DNA of 64,000 bases, taken from CAVPXC01 sp963709505 (GTDB lineage Bacteria; Chloroflexota; Anaerolineae; JAAEKA01). Within the stretch, counting starts at the first letter, position 1. Every line of letters begins with the position of its first letter. Where the stretch lies: the NCBI GenBank assembly GCA_963709505.1, contig CAVPXC010000027.1:94907-158906 (forward strand), in the 5' to 3' direction. The position numbers and the translations under genes were made by a program. Of this stretch, positions 44,822 to 53,716 are shown piece after piece. Under the pieces are notes generated by a model. That model saw only the letters and a list, made by a program, of their open reading frames with translations, did no database searches and had not been told where the DNA came from.

Positions 44822-45190
44822 TTACCTGGAGATAGGTAGCCTACGAATGCGGGTTGTCGCGTCCTCAAGAATCACAATGGCTCCATCCTCTAGCGCGGCC
44901 TCGATCTCGGTCCAGGCACGCACGATTCGTCCAGCCAGGTTCTCTGGCTGGGTGTTCCGAACGCGTAAAATGATCACCGAAGGTTCTGACTCCCCGGAGA
45001 AGGCCAATAGATGGCCGTAATCCAGATCGTGGGTGATGATCACTTCACCCTCGCGATGTGCTTCTTCTACAATCGCGGTATCGCTGGCTTTAGCCATGCC
45101 GATATCTCCAACATGCCGGCAACTATGGTTGTGATTGGCCAGCCTGAGGCCAAGGTCGCGCGGCGTGTTCATGTTAAGCAGGAATTTCAT
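44822..45190 (-). CDS. DUF5615 PIN-like toxin component
   Basis: 122 residues from ATG 45190. MKFLLNMNTPRDLGLRLANH, GMAKASDTAIVEEAHREGEV and IITHDLDYGHLLAFSG match the PIN-like DUF5615 family, presumed ribonuclease toxins. The first acidic residue, normally in LLDEN or LLDMN, is Asn here (LLNMN), which may weaken activity. It shares the TGATG junction with the DUF433 gene upstream, the usual antitoxin partner. Confidence 0.83.
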   Translation of the reverse strand: MKFLLNMNTPRDLGLRLANHNHSCRHVGDIGMAKASDTAIVEEAHREGEVIITHDLDYGHLLAFSGESEPSVIILRVRNTQPENLAGRIVRAWTEIEAALEDGAIVILEDATTRIRRLPISR

Positions 45191-45438
45191 CAGGCGGGCA
45201 CCTGTTCCAGGAAAACGACGCGCTCTTCCATGGCCCACGAGGCGTAGCCCAATGCCTGATGAATGTCTTCCACCTCAAGCTCCGGCCACTGTTCAAGAAT
45301 CTCCTCGACAGTCATTCCAGAACTCAGGTAGCTCAAAATCGAGGCGACCGGCATGCGCAAACCCCTGATGCACGGTTTGCCAAAGCACTTGTTTGGGTCG
45401 ATTGTGATACGGTCGAATCTGTAGTGGCGAATTTCCAT
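45190..45438 (-). CDS. DUF433 antitoxin-like protein
   Basis: 82 residues from ATG 45438 (MEIRHYRFDRITIDPNKCFG). GKPCIRGLRMPVASILSYLS and SGMTVEEILEQWPELEVEDI are the DUF433 core, a helix-turn-helix-like fold paired with DUF5615 genes in many genomes. One-base overlap with the toxin gene indicates coupled translation. Confidence 0.88.
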   Translation of the reverse strand: MEIRHYRFDRITIDPNKCFGKPCIRGLRMPVASILSYLSSGMTVEEILEQWPELEVEDIHQALGYASWAMEERVVFLEQVPA

Positions 45439-45499
45439 ATTTCTGCTAACCTCGAATCGGCTCAAGCCTTCTCGCTCTCACCTTTGCAATACCAGGTGG

Positions 45500-45763
45500 T
45501 CAGGCCGCAAGAGGAACGAGCTCGAAAACACGAGCAAGCGCGCTCGCCACCTTGAAGTCGCCTCGTCGCAGAGCCACTCGAACGGTGTCCAGTTTCTCAG
45601 CGTCGCTAACGGATAGGTAGGGTGACCACTCGTCATTCGCGTAGATCATCTCGACATCGACCTTCGCCAGGTAGTCTCCCTGATGCACCAGCTTGACGGA
45701 CCCTTCACTCTTGTACCGGCTTGCGCCGGTCTCGCCGGTGTCTTCTCGAACGCTCTTTGTCAT
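45500..45763 (-). CDS. Small conserved hypothetical protein
   Basis: 87 residues. SVKLVHQGDYLAKVDVEMIY, WSPYLSVSDAEKLDTVRVAL and ALARVFELVPL. The compact beta-beta-helix pattern occurs next to DUF2442 or toxin genes in related genomes. It ends just short of the DUF433 gene and starts three bases after the DUF2442 stop, suggesting a common transcript. No function known. Confidence 0.65.
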   Translation of the reverse strand: MTKSVREDTGETGASRYKSEGSVKLVHQGDYLAKVDVEMIYANDEWSPYLSVSDAEKLDTVRVALRRGDFKVASALARVFELVPLAA

Positions 45764-45765
45764 AG

Positions 45766-46095
45766 CTAGGCCATTACCATTTCATCGAGCATTTCGCCCT
45801 GCATATCTGGCTCTGACCATGATTGCGCCATGCGAATCATCGCTTCGCCCACAACGTCCCACTCATGGAGGGTCGCCGGATCGAAATCGGCGCCGTTAGG
45901 CCAGACGAGCGTGCCGATCTCCGGGTCCAGCTGAACGCGCTCGAAGAAAGCACGGTCACGCAGAGGGCCGTAAAGCTCACCACGCAGCATCGGCCAAAAG
46001 TCGATGGTCTTGTTCGTGTGATCGTCAAAAGAAACCCGCAAGGTGTAAGGGCCGACAATCGAAAAGCCGGTTACGTCATAGAGTTCATGGCACAT
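45766..46095 (-). CDS. DUF2442 protein
   Basis: 109 residues from the second ATG (46095). Pattern VTGFSIVGPYTLRVSFDDHT, IDFWPMLRGELYGPLRDRAF and GTLVWPNGADFDPATLHEW is characteristic of DUF2442, often encoded beside toxin or DUF4160 genes. Role unknown, possibly antitoxin. Confidence 0.82.
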   Translation of the reverse strand: MCHELYDVTGFSIVGPYTLRVSFDDHTNKTIDFWPMLRGELYGPLRDRAFFERVQLDPEIGTLVWPNGADFDPATLHEWDVVGEAMIRMAQSWSEPDMQGEMLDEMVMA

Positions 46096-46119
46096 ATCTT
46101 GTCTAATGGTCACAGTGTA

Positions 46120-47316
46120 TCACGGATAGAACCGCCGGTACAACCGCGGGAAAGGCAGTGCCTCTCGAATGTGATGCAGCCCACCCAGCCACATCAGTAC
46201 CCGCTCCAGGCCCATGCCGAAGCCGCTGTGCGGCTGGGTGCCGTATTTGCGCAGGTCGAGGTACCACTCGTAGGCCTCGCGCGGCAGCTTTTGCGCGTCG
46301 ATGGCGTCCAGGATCATCTGGTAGTCGTGCATGCGCTGGCTGCCGCCGACGATCTCGCCGTAGCCTTCGGGCGCGATCAGGTCGCAGGCCAGCACGGTGT
46401 CGGGCCGCTCCGGGTCGGGCTGCATGTAGAAGGCCTTGACTGCGCGCGGGTAGTGGTGCACGAACACTGGCTTGTCGAACTGGGCGCTGATGGTGTCCTC
46501 GTGCGGCGCGCCGAAGTCCTCACCCCAGGGGAAGTCGGGGAAGCCGTTGGCATGCAGCAGCTTCACCGCATCGTCGTAGTGGATGCGCGGGAAGGGCGGC
46601 ATCACGTTCTGCAGGCGGCTGACGTCGCGACCCAGCACGGCCAGGTCGTCGGCGCGTTTCTCGAGCACGGTCTGCACGCAATAGCTGACGAACTGCTCGA
46701 TGACCTCCATGTTCTCCCACAGATCGGTGAAGGCCATTTCCGGCTCGACCATCCAGAACTCCATGGCATGGCGGCGGGTGTCGGACTTCTCGGCGCGGAA
46801 GGTGGGGCCGAAGCAGTAGACGCGGCCAAAGGCGAAGATATCGGCCTCGTTGTAGAGCTGGCCGGTCTGCGCCAGGTAGGCCGGCTCGTCGAAGTACTTG
46901 GTGGCGAAGAGGGTCGTGGTGCCCTCGGCGGCGGCCGGCGTGATGATCGGTGTGTCCACCAGGGTGAAGCCGTGGTCGTCCAGCCAGTCGCGGATCGCCT
47001 TGACCAGGGTGGCACGGATGCGCAGAATGGCCACTTGCTGCGGGTCGCGCAGCCAGAGGTGGCGGTTGTTGAGCAGAAAGTCGGCGCCGTGCTCGCCGCC
47101 GTCGCGCTTGGGCGCCAGCGGGTAGGGATCGTCGGCGCGGCTGATCACCTCGAAGTCTGCGACGTCCAGCTCAAAGCCGCCGGGCGCACGCGGCTCCGCA
47201 CGCAGCGCGCCGCTGATGGCCACGGCCGAATTCCAGCGTGATGTAGCGGGCGGCTTCAAATTGTTCTTCAGGCAGGTTCTTCTTAAACACGATGCACTGC
47301 ATGACGCCGCTGCCAT
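46120..47316 (-). CDS. asnS: Asparaginyl-tRNA synthetase, catalytic part (frame-broken)
   Basis: Class II synthetase core: motif 2 FRAEKSDTRRHAMEFWMVEP and motif 3 GFGMGLERVLMWLGG. It continues the anticodon-binding domain encoded at 47171-47434; deleting one base of the AA at 47229-47230 joins ARYITLES to AVAISGALRAEPRAPGG. The corrected enzyme is about 437 residues, normal for bacterial AsnRS. Its GGGLERV-type motif 3 and the shorter length separate it from the AspRS at 49995. Charges tRNA-Asn in the cytosol. Confidence 0.93.
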   Translation of the reverse strand: MAAASCSASCLRRTCLKNNLKPPATSRWNSAVAISGALRAEPRAPGGFELDVADFEVISRADDPYPLAPKRDGGEHGADFLLNNRHLWLRDPQQVAILRIRATLVKAIRDWLDDHGFTLVDTPIITPAAAEGTTTLFATKYFDEPAYLAQTGQLYNEADIFAFGRVYCFGPTFRAEKSDTRRHAMEFWMVEPEMAFTDLWENMEVIEQFVSYCVQTVLEKRADDLAVLGRDVSRLQNVMPPFPRIHYDDAVKLLHANGFPDFPWGEDFGAPHEDTISAQFDKPVFVHHYPRAVKAFYMQPDPERPDTVLACDLIAPEGYGEIVGGSQRMHDYQMILDAIDAQKLPREAYEWYLDLRKYGTQPHSGFGMGLERVLMWLGGLHHIREALPFPRLYRRFYP

Positions 47317-47434
47317 CGCGCAGGCTCACGAACTGCAGCTTGCCTTTGTCGATGCGCTTCTGCACCCAGCCTTTGAGCGTGACTTCCTGGCCGACGAAAT
47401 CGGCGGCGTTGGCGATTTTGATGGGAGTTGACAA
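47171..47434 (-). CDS. asnS: Asparaginyl-tRNA synthetase, N-terminal anticodon-binding part
   Basis: OB-fold domain: IANAADFVGQEVTLKGWVQK, then KGKLQFVSLRDGSGVMQCIV. Start is TTG 47434 with AAGGAG upstream; there is no in-frame ATG. After residue ~69 the given frame leaves the protein (Arg/Ala/Cys-rich end), which marks the break. Confidence 0.9.
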   Translation of the reverse strand: MSTPIKIANAADFVGQEVTLKGWVQKRIDKGKLQFVSLRDGSGVMQCIVFKKNLPEEQFEAARYITLEFGRGHQRRAACGAACARRL

Positions 47435-47490
47435 GGCAGGTTCTCCTTGATGTAAGATGAAAATTTGAGCGAATTCCTGCTCAGCCCAAA

Positions 47491-47847
47491 TCAGATTAAT
47501 TCCTGTGTCACAAGGATTTCTTGCACTTCAGCCATGAATTGCAGCAATGCCCTGAGCGACATACCTTCTGGCGTCACTTCATGGTTTTCGGGATTCGAGA
47601 ATGGGTGTCTGTGCCACTCACCGTGCTGTCGATCTCTGCCGTACAAACGTCCTGCAGGGCCGATGAGTGCGAAACTCAGGCGACCACTTTTCTGGCTCAG
47701 GAAAGCCTGGACTCGCAACTTGCTGTCGATCACCAGCTGTACGGTAACCGTTTGATCAGTACGCTCGACGATATCAAGCCTCTGAACAAACCAGAACTGC
47801 GCGAGAGCCTCTGTGGCCTCCTGTATGAGTTGATCAATCGTCTCCAT
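47491..47847 (-). CDS. Possible TumE-like (DUF6516) toxin
   Basis: 118 residues. A beta-rich centre (VTVQLVIDSKLRVQAFLSQK, GRLSFALIGPAGRLYGRDRQ) is followed by HRHPFSNPENHEVTPEGMSL and a final helix. The layout (substrate-like strands, His/Pro segment, last helix with VQEIL) recalls TumE/DUF6516 toxins, but similarity is weak. It overlaps the upstream small gene by 14 bases, as toxin-antitoxin pairs often do. Confidence 0.5.
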   Translation of the reverse strand: METIDQLIQEATEALAQFWFVQRLDIVERTDQTVTVQLVIDSKLRVQAFLSQKSGRLSFALIGPAGRLYGRDRQHGEWHRHPFSNPENHEVTPEGMSLRALLQFMAEVQEILVTQELI

Positions 47848-48157
47848 GTAGCAACTCAGACAGCTGACGCTCTACAGTAGCCTGTCCGTCAACGGCCGTT
47901 TCCCAGGCGATGGCATCGGACTCGGCTTCCCAAGAATAGCCCATCTGTTTGGTGACTTGTCGGCGCTCGAACTCCGCATAGCTCATGTCGTACTTCCTGC
48001 TCAACTGGCGATCCGTCAGGTCATACCGCGCAAGCTGCCGGCGCAACTCGGCTTCAAGCAACTTCGCCAGCTTCTGGTCCATACTTTCGATCGTGTCGGT
48101 TCCGAAGTACTTCAACTGGCGAGCCACGCGATCTGATACCTGTAAGTTTACTGTCAT
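47834..48157 (-). CDS. Small putative antitoxin
   Basis: 107 residues from ATG 48157 (MTVNLQVSDRVARQLKYFGT). Largely helical, acidic C-terminus (ERQLSELLHGDD), with LARYDLTDRQLSRKYDMSYA in the middle, resembling antitoxins of type II pairs. No defined DNA-binding motif. Translationally overlaps the putative toxin. Confidence 0.5.
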   Translation of the reverse strand: MTVNLQVSDRVARQLKYFGTDTIESMDQKLAKLLEAELRRQLARYDLTDRQLSRKYDMSYAEFERRQVTKQMGYSWEAESDAIAWETAVDGQATVERQLSELLHGDD

Positions 48158-48308
48158 GGTTGGATAATCCGTTTCTCGAATGGCTTGATCCAAGCCGTCA
48201 ACGTCAAATGTGCAATGTCAGTAGTGTCCGGCGAAAAAACTCACCGAGATGCCCGGGACTTGGCGAATTTGCAATGCGCCATACACAGTCGTAGGTGTTG
48301 GCGAACGC

Positions 48309-48330
48309 AAAAACCCGGTGCCCGGCACCT
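48309..48330 (-). terminator. Intrinsic terminator after the malic enzyme gene
   Basis: On the minus strand GGTGC-CGG-GCACC is followed by GGG and TTTTT, about 20 bases past the malic enzyme stop. Confidence 0.55.
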
Positions 48331-48350
48331 TTGGCCGAAAGCAATCGCTA

Positions 48351-49998
48351 TTAGCAAACGTACGGCTCGTACATCGGCTCGTACATCGCCGCCTTGGCCG
48401 CTTCCAGCAAATCGGCTGGCTTGGGAACGGTCGCCAATCCACGGTCGTATGCCACCTGCGCCACGGCCACGGCGATGACCGCCGACACCTCGCGGATGCG
48501 GCTGAGCGCTGGGTAGACGCGGCCTATGGCCAGGTCGTCTTCGCCGACCATTTGCGCCAAGGCTTTAGCAGAAGCCAAGAACATCTCGTCTGGTATGCGA
48601 ATCGCGCCGGACACGATCACGCCCAGGCCGACGCCGGGAAAGATATAGGCGTTGTTGCCCTGGCCTGGCACCAGTCTTTTGCCTTCAAAGTCCATGGGCG
48701 GGAAAGGACTGCCACTGGCAAAGATCGCCTGGCCCTTGGACCACGTGTAGGCTTCCTCAGCCGTGCATTCCGACTTGGAGGTGGGGTTGGAGAGGGCGAA
48801 GATGATCGGACGCGCATTGAGCCGCGTCATGGTCTCGATCACGGGCTGTGTAAAGGCCTTGCCCACGCCTGCCACCCCGATCACCCCAGTCGGTTTCAGC
48901 GTCTCGACGGCGGCCAGCAGGTCGCCGATGAAGGCGTGCTCGTGGGCGAAGGGCCGTTTGTGCGCCACCAGGTCGGTGCGTTCAGCAACCACCAGGCCTT
49001 TCGAGTCGAAGAACCAACAGTGATGCCGCGCCTCAGCCTCGCTCAGTCCCTCCTCCATCATCGCAGTGACAATCAAGTCGCCGATGCCGATGCCGGCCTC
49101 GCCTGCGCCATAAAAGAGGAAGGTGTGATCGCCCAAGCGGCCGCCGGTCAGCCGCAGCGACGCATAGAGCCCGGCCAGCACTACGCCGGCTGTGCCCTGG
49201 ATGTCGTCGTCAAAGGTGCAGATGCGATCGCGGTAGTCGTGCAACAGCCGGAAGGCGTTGGCATTGCCGAAGTCCTCGAACTGCACAATCGCCCGCGGGT
49301 AGACCTGCTGTGTGGCCTGGATGAACTCCTCCACGAAGGCGTCGTATGCCTCGCCGCGCACGCGCCGCTGCGGCAGGCCGATATATAACGGGTCATCCAG
49401 CAGCGTTTGATTGTTGGTGCCGGCGTCGAGCGTAATGGGAAGACACTGGGCGGGATCGATGCCCGCGCACGCCGTGTAGAGCGCCAGCTTGCCGACGGGG
49501 ATGCCCATGCCGTTGGCGCCCAGGTCGCCCAGACCGAGGATGCGCTCGCCGTCGGTCACGACGATGATGCGCACATCGTCGTAGGGCCAATTGCGCAGGA
49601 CGTCGATCACGTGGCCGCGGTCTTCGATGCTGATGAACAGGCCGCGCGCCTGCTGGAAGACGTGGCCGTATTCCTGGCAAGCCTGCCCGACCGTCGGGGT
49701 GTAGATGATCGGCATCATCTCGTCGAGATTGTCGACCACGACCCGATAAAACAGGGTGGTGTTGCGGTCGAGCAGGCTGGTCAGGTAGCGGTACTGGGTC
49801 AGCGGCGTGGGCATCTCGCGCACGTTTTCCAGCACACGTGCCACCTGCTGCTCAAGCGAAGCCACGCGCGGTGGAAGCAAGCCGCGCAAGCCCTAACGCA
49901 TTGCGTTCGGTTTCGGTGAACCCGGCGCCTTTGTTGAGCAGTGCGTTGTGCAGCAGATCGGTTCCGCGCGGGTGGAGCTGGGGTTTGGTGAGGTTCAT
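48351..49998 (-). CDS. NAD-dependent malic enzyme (frame break near N-terminus)
   Basis: From ATG 49998 (AGGAGA upstream): MNLTKPQLHPRGTDLLHNAL, ETERNALGL, then after dropping one base of the plus-strand CCC at 49891-49893, LRGLLPPRVASLEQQVARVL. The protein contains MPIIYTPTVGQACQEYGH, VTDGERILGLGDLGANGMGI and the NAD-binding GAGEAGIGIGD. About 548 residues, the size of SfcA/MaeA-type enzymes that oxidatively decarboxylate malate to pyruvate. The start overlaps the aspS stop by four bases. NAD rather than NADP use is inferred from the family. Confidence 0.93.
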
Positions 49999-51785
49999 GG
50001 TGTCTCCTGTTTGGCTGTCGATACGAGATGCAAGATGTCCAACTGTCCCTTGTCCACCACATCCGGCGTGCCGGTCATCGGCTCCAGGGCCTGCTGGTTC
50101 TTGGGGAAGGCGATGACCTCGCGGATGGATTGGTCGCCGGCCAGGAGCATGATCAGGCGGTCGATGCCCAAGGCGATGCCGCCGTGCGGCGGCGTGCCGA
50201 ACTCGAAGGCGTCCAGCATGTGGCCGAATTTGAGCGTCGTCGCTTCGGGCGAATGGCCGAGCAGCTTGAACATCAGCTCCTGGACGTCCCGCTTGTGGAT
50301 TCGGATGCTGCCACCGCCCAGCTCGATGCCGTTGAGTACGATGTCGTAGGCGTTGGCCCGCACGCTGCCCGGATCGCTCTCCATGCGCGCGAGGTCCTCG
50401 GCCTTGGGTGAGGTGAAGGGGTGGTGCATGGCATCCCATCGGGCCTCGTCCTCATTCCACTCGACCAGCGGGAAGTCGACCACCCACAGGAACTTGAACT
50501 GGCCCGGGGTGATCAAGTCCAGGTCACGCCCCAAGCGCAGCCGAAGCTCGCCCAGCGCGGCCGTGACGACCTTGGGCGTATCGGCGACGATGAAGACCAC
50601 GTCGCCCGGCTCCGCTTCGCACCGCTCGCCGATTGCGGCCAGCTCGTCGCTGCTGAAGAACTTGGCAATGGGCGACTTTGCGGTGCCCTCGATGGGGTAG
50701 TCCAGCCAGGCCAGACCCTTAGCGTCGTAGATCTTGACGACCTCTTCATATGCTTTGACCTGCTCACGCAGCTTTGTTCCGCTGAGTGCGGCCATGCCTG
50801 GCGCACGTACGGCCTTGATCTGCTTGCCTTCGGCCAGCGCCGCTTTGAGGAAGCCGACGCCCGTGTCCTGCAACAGGTCGCCCAGGCTGGTGAGCTCCAG
50901 GCCGAAGCGGATGTCTGGCTTGTCGCTGCCGTAGCGGTCCATGGCTTCGGCGAAACTCAGGCGCGGGAAGGGCAGGGCCGGCGGCTCGGCGTCTGTGAGC
51001 TGGGTCACCAGGTTGCGGCACATGTCGCTGATCAGGCCGATCACGTCTTCCTGGTCGACGAAGGACATCTCGACGTCAAGCTGGGTGAACTCGGGTTGGC
51101 GGTCGGCGCGCAGGTCCTCGTCGCGGAAACAGCGGGCGATTTGGAAGTAGCGATCGAAGCCGGCGACCATCAGCAGTTGTTTGAACTGCTGCGGGCTCTG
51201 TGGCAGCGCATAGAACTTGCCGGCATGGACACGGCTGGGCACCAGGTAGTCGCGCGCACCCTCGGGGGTGGACTTGGTGAGGATCGGCGTCTCGATTTCC
51301 AGGAAGCCGTGGTCGTCCATAAAGTCGCGCATGAGCTTGACCGCCCGGTGGCGAAGCGCGATGTTCCTTTGCAAGCGTGGCCGGCGCAGGTCCAGGTAGC
51401 GATACTTGAGGCGTGTGAACTCATTGGCTTCGAGATCGTCCCGGATCTCGAAGGGAAGCGGCTTGGCAGCGTTCTCGACGATCAATTCGCTGACGATGAT
51501 CTCGACTTCGCCGGTTGCCAGGCTGGGGTTTTCCATGCCGGCGGGCCGGCGGCGCACGGTGCCGCGCACGGCCAGCACGAACTCGCTGCGCACCCGTTGG
51601 GCGGCCTCGTGGGCTTCAGGCGTGTCAGGCGTAATGACGATCTGGGTGACGCCGTAGCGGTCGCGCAGGTCGATGAAGATGATCGTGCCATGATCGCGGC
51701 GGCGGTATGCCCAGCCGGCAAGCACGACCTCTTGCCCGGCGTCGGCGGCCTGTAACTGGCCGCAGGTATGAGTGCGTTTGAGCAT
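49995..51785 (-). CDS. aspS: Aspartyl-tRNA synthetase
   Basis: 596 residues from ATG 51785, bacterial type. N-terminal OB domain (RTHTCGQLQAADAGQEVVLA), motif 2 ARCFRDEDLRADRQPEFTQL, a GAD insertion domain (about 290-420) and motif 3 GIALGIDRLIMLLAGDQ. AGAGGAAG precedes the start and a TATAAT box lies 50 bases upstream. Whether it is discriminating cannot be told here; AsnRS is also encoded, so a tRNA-Asn mischarging role is less likely. Confidence 0.96.
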   Translation of the reverse strand: MLKRTHTCGQLQAADAGQEVVLAGWAYRRRDHGTIIFIDLRDRYGVTQIVITPDTPEAHEAAQRVRSEFVLAVRGTVRRRPAGMENPSLATGEVEIIVSELIVENAAKPLPFEIRDDLEANEFTRLKYRYLDLRRPRLQRNIALRHRAVKLMRDFMDDHGFLEIETPILTKSTPEGARDYLVPSRVHAGKFYALPQSPQQFKQLLMVAGFDRYFQIARCFRDEDLRADRQPEFTQLDVEMSFVDQEDVIGLISDMCRNLVTQLTDAEPPALPFPRLSFAEAMDRYGSDKPDIRFGLELTSLGDLLQDTGVGFLKAALAEGKQIKAVRAPGMAALSGTKLREQVKAYEEVVKIYDAKGLAWLDYPIEGTAKSPIAKFFSSDELAAIGERCEAEPGDVVFIVADTPKVVTAALGELRLRLGRDLDLITPGQFKFLWVVDFPLVEWNEDEARWDAMHHPFTSPKAEDLARMESDPGSVRANAYDIVLNGIELGGGSIRIHKRDVQELMFKLLGHSPEATTLKFGHMLDAFEFGTPPHGGIALGIDRLIMLLAGDQSIREVIAFPKNQQALEPMTGTPDVVDKGQLDILHLVSTAKQETP

Positions 51786-52159
51786 AGGGAAATGGTGTCT
51801 TCCTCTCGGTTTGTTTTTCGAACTACAAAGGTAGATTATACCGCAAGAGGGGAGGGCTGGGTAATTGGGAGGGGGGGGGGGGGATATCACAACGAATGGG
51901 GGACAACGAATGCGGAGGGCGGAGGGGGATATCACAGCGAATGGGGGACAACGAATGCGGAGGTGGGGAGGGGAATATCACGGTAAATGCGGACAACTAA
52001 TGAGGTCGAGAACGAGCCGGATATGCAATTCACCGGCGATAGGTTTACGAGGGAAGCATATGGATAGTTCTCGTAAAGTCGGTTTGGTCTTCGTTATGTT
52101 ATTCATGTCTCACACTGTCACTATTGGAGGGAAATTCGTACTCACAGATTACCCAGCAC
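51786..52159. other. Gene-free stretch upstream of aspS
   Basis: Holds the aspS leader and -10 box, then the poly-G tract and tandem 45-bp units of the composite element. No credible coding region; open frames here are repeat translations. Confidence 0.6.
51835..51840 (-). promoter_or_regulatory. -10 box of the aspS promoter
   Basis: Minus-strand TATAAT about 50 bases before the aspS start. The matching -35 region is weak (TACCCA at 17-base spacing). Confidence 0.5.
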
Positions 52160-52551
52160 TTAGTCTAATTCCACCGGGCGTTGAAGTTAATAATCACCCT
52201 GAGCACCTTGGTTCAGCAAAGCGCTTGAGAGAGCTTGGCGATAGCATTGAACGAGCGAGGCATTGTGGCCCATTGTCAAGTGGAGTTTGCGCTTCTTGAC
52301 AAAGGACGTCGCGTGGGACGATTCTTTGTTGACGTAATCGCCAAACGCGAGGGGCGACAGGTACTATTGGAACTCAAAAAGACTGCTCTGGAAGCCGTGC
52401 AGCAGGCCAAAGTCATCGCCTATTGCGAGTGACTGATATCAAATTGGGCATCCTTGTCACCCTTGATGGGGAACGTGTTGAATTCCAAAGAATCCCCAAT
52501 CGCTCAGCGAACGATCACCCAGGAGGCAATCCGTCGCCACCTTCGTCTTTC
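52160..52551 (+). pseudogene. GxxExxY-type (PDDEXK_3) protein remnant
   Basis: Pieces in shifting frames spell one small protein: PPGVEVNNHPEHLGS and RLRELGDSI; then ALNERGIVAHCQVEFALLDK, FFVDVIAKREGRQVLLELKK and QQAKVIAYCE; then VTDIKLGILVTLDGERVEFQ. This order matches the GxxExxY family, whose core is a PD-(D/E)XK fold (VDVIA...LLELKK). At least two frameshifts and loss of the N-terminal G-x-E motif make it non-functional. Lies inside the inverted-repeat element. Confidence 0.6.
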
Positions 52552-52620
52552 AAGCGCTAGATCCGAACCTGGCCCTGATGCTATGGCTGTTGCGAACTGC
52601 AAAGAGCTAGGCCCTGCTCC

Positions 52621-52806
52621 CTGCACGTTATCGTCGAGCTCCAGGTCGAGCTACGCCTGGGTCAGGTGCCATTCGAGAAGATCAACGAGATCGTCGTTCA
52701 GTTCCGATGGCAGCCCATCGAGCGCCGGAAGGTGTCACTACTGCTCGTGGACGGGTGCCTGCTGGTCGTCCCGCTCGCCGTGCTACGGATTACGCCAGAA
52801 TCGTAA
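52621..52806 (+). other. Unidentified short open frame inside the repeat element
   Basis: Reads LHVIVELQVELRLGQVPFEK, then VQFRWQPIERRKVSLLLVDG, to a TAA at 52804. Composition is protein-like but there is no start codon or ribosome site and I do not recognise it; probably another gene fragment. The rest of 52552-52985 is repeat sequence. Confidence 0.3.
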
Positions 52807-52985
52807 GTCGTTATCCTCCAATCGCGCCAGTGTGAGACATAGAGTACCATAACGAAGACCAAACCGACTCTACGAGAACTATCCATATGCTACTCGTAAT
52901 CTCTATAACCGATGAGATTTCTCTCTCTTTTCCACCCTACCCTCCGCCCTCCGCATTCGTTGTCCCCCATTCGTTGTGATATCCG

Positions 52986-53557
52986 CCTGCCCTCCGCTGT
53001 CAGCACGGTCTCGCGATAGTTGCCGGCCCACAGCAGGCACCACAGGTTGGCCTCGAACGAGTGTACGACGTGGCCGTCGCCGTAGAACTCGTCCTCGGTC
53101 ACGGCCGCAATCACGCCGCCGAAGACGCTCTGAAAATGCGGTAACTCGGAGGCAAAAGGTGGCTGCTGGTAGACTGGAAGGACGAGTATCGATCGTTGTT
53201 GGTAGCCTGCGGCAGGCGTCTCGCCCGCCAGCAGCCGCGTCCGCCAGAACGGTGTAGAAGCCGCAAGCAAGCTGCGAGCGGGGATGTGCCACGAAGTTAT
53301 TGGCGACGCGTTGTAGGTCGAAGCCATCGAGCAACGCCTCGGCTGTACACAGGGTCAGGGAACCGTCGTCCGACCAGGTGCCGGGCGGCTGATTGTCGGT
53401 GCCATAGCCGCGCGATACCGTCCACTGGATCGACGCGGCGGTCGGTGCGTGGCTTGCATTGGACCGGTACGCCCAGGGCGTCGCCGATCAACAGGCCAAG
53501 CATGCCTCCGGCAATGCGAGAAGTCAGGTCTGGAAGTGACGGAGTTGCAGTTGGCAT
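52986..53557 (-). pseudogene. ADP-ribosylglycohydrolase remnant
   Basis: From ATG 53557: MPTATPSLPDLTSRIAGGML and GDALGVPVQ, the N-terminus of the family. The frame then breaks and resumes as GYGTDNQPPGTWSDDGSLTL (first metal-binding SDD) and CTAEALLDGFDLQRVANNFV. It breaks again, with FYGDGHVVHSFEANLWCLLW and YRETVLTAEG. It then ends where the inverted-repeat element begins; the C-terminal GDTDT metal site is missing. Truncated and frameshifted, hence inactive. It would have removed ADP-ribose from proteins or small molecules. Confidence 0.75.
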
Positions 53558-53716
53558 ATCGGTCCCGGTCCCCCTCCTGCAGAAGGAGAGTGCGGCTGTG
53601 GGTGCAGATTGAAAGGTGGCGAGTGAAGGCTTGTTACCTGCCTCCGCTCGCCACCTGTGATCGATCATGTGCAATACGAGCGTGCTCGTGCGACGACTGA
53701 GGGCCGCACCTTGTGC

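Larger units (their letters stand above)
51871..52983. mobile_element. Composite inverted-repeat element or decayed insertion
   Basis: The left end has a run of 13 Gs (51871-51883), then two 45-bp units starting GATATCACAACGAATGGG (51883, 51928) and a degenerate third. The right end (52938-52983) is an inverted copy of the unit. A second inverted pair, 52055-52115 and 52829-52890, matches over about 60 bases at roughly 90 percent. Interior: a broken GxxExxY gene and an unknown short frame. No transposase is visible, so a non-autonomous element or duplication scar is inferred. Another partial copy of the unit lies near 58336-58392. Confidence 0.6.

Noticed and set aside
45823..47241. Long plus-strand open frame of about 470 codons opposite asnS
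   Set aside because: It mirrors the GC-rich codon pattern of asnS and DUF2442 on the other strand, has no recognisable domain, and the minus-strand genes have clear motifs.
50421..51755. Long plus-strand open frame of about 440 codons opposite aspS
   Set aside because: Antisense shadow of the AspRS gene, with Gln/Val/Asp-rich composition and no family signature.
52059..52299. Open frame beginning MDSSRKVGLVFVM as a separate gene
   Set aside because: Its start lies inside an inverted repeat block whose mirror copy at 52829-52890 yields an almost identical beginning on the other strand, so it is repeat-derived.
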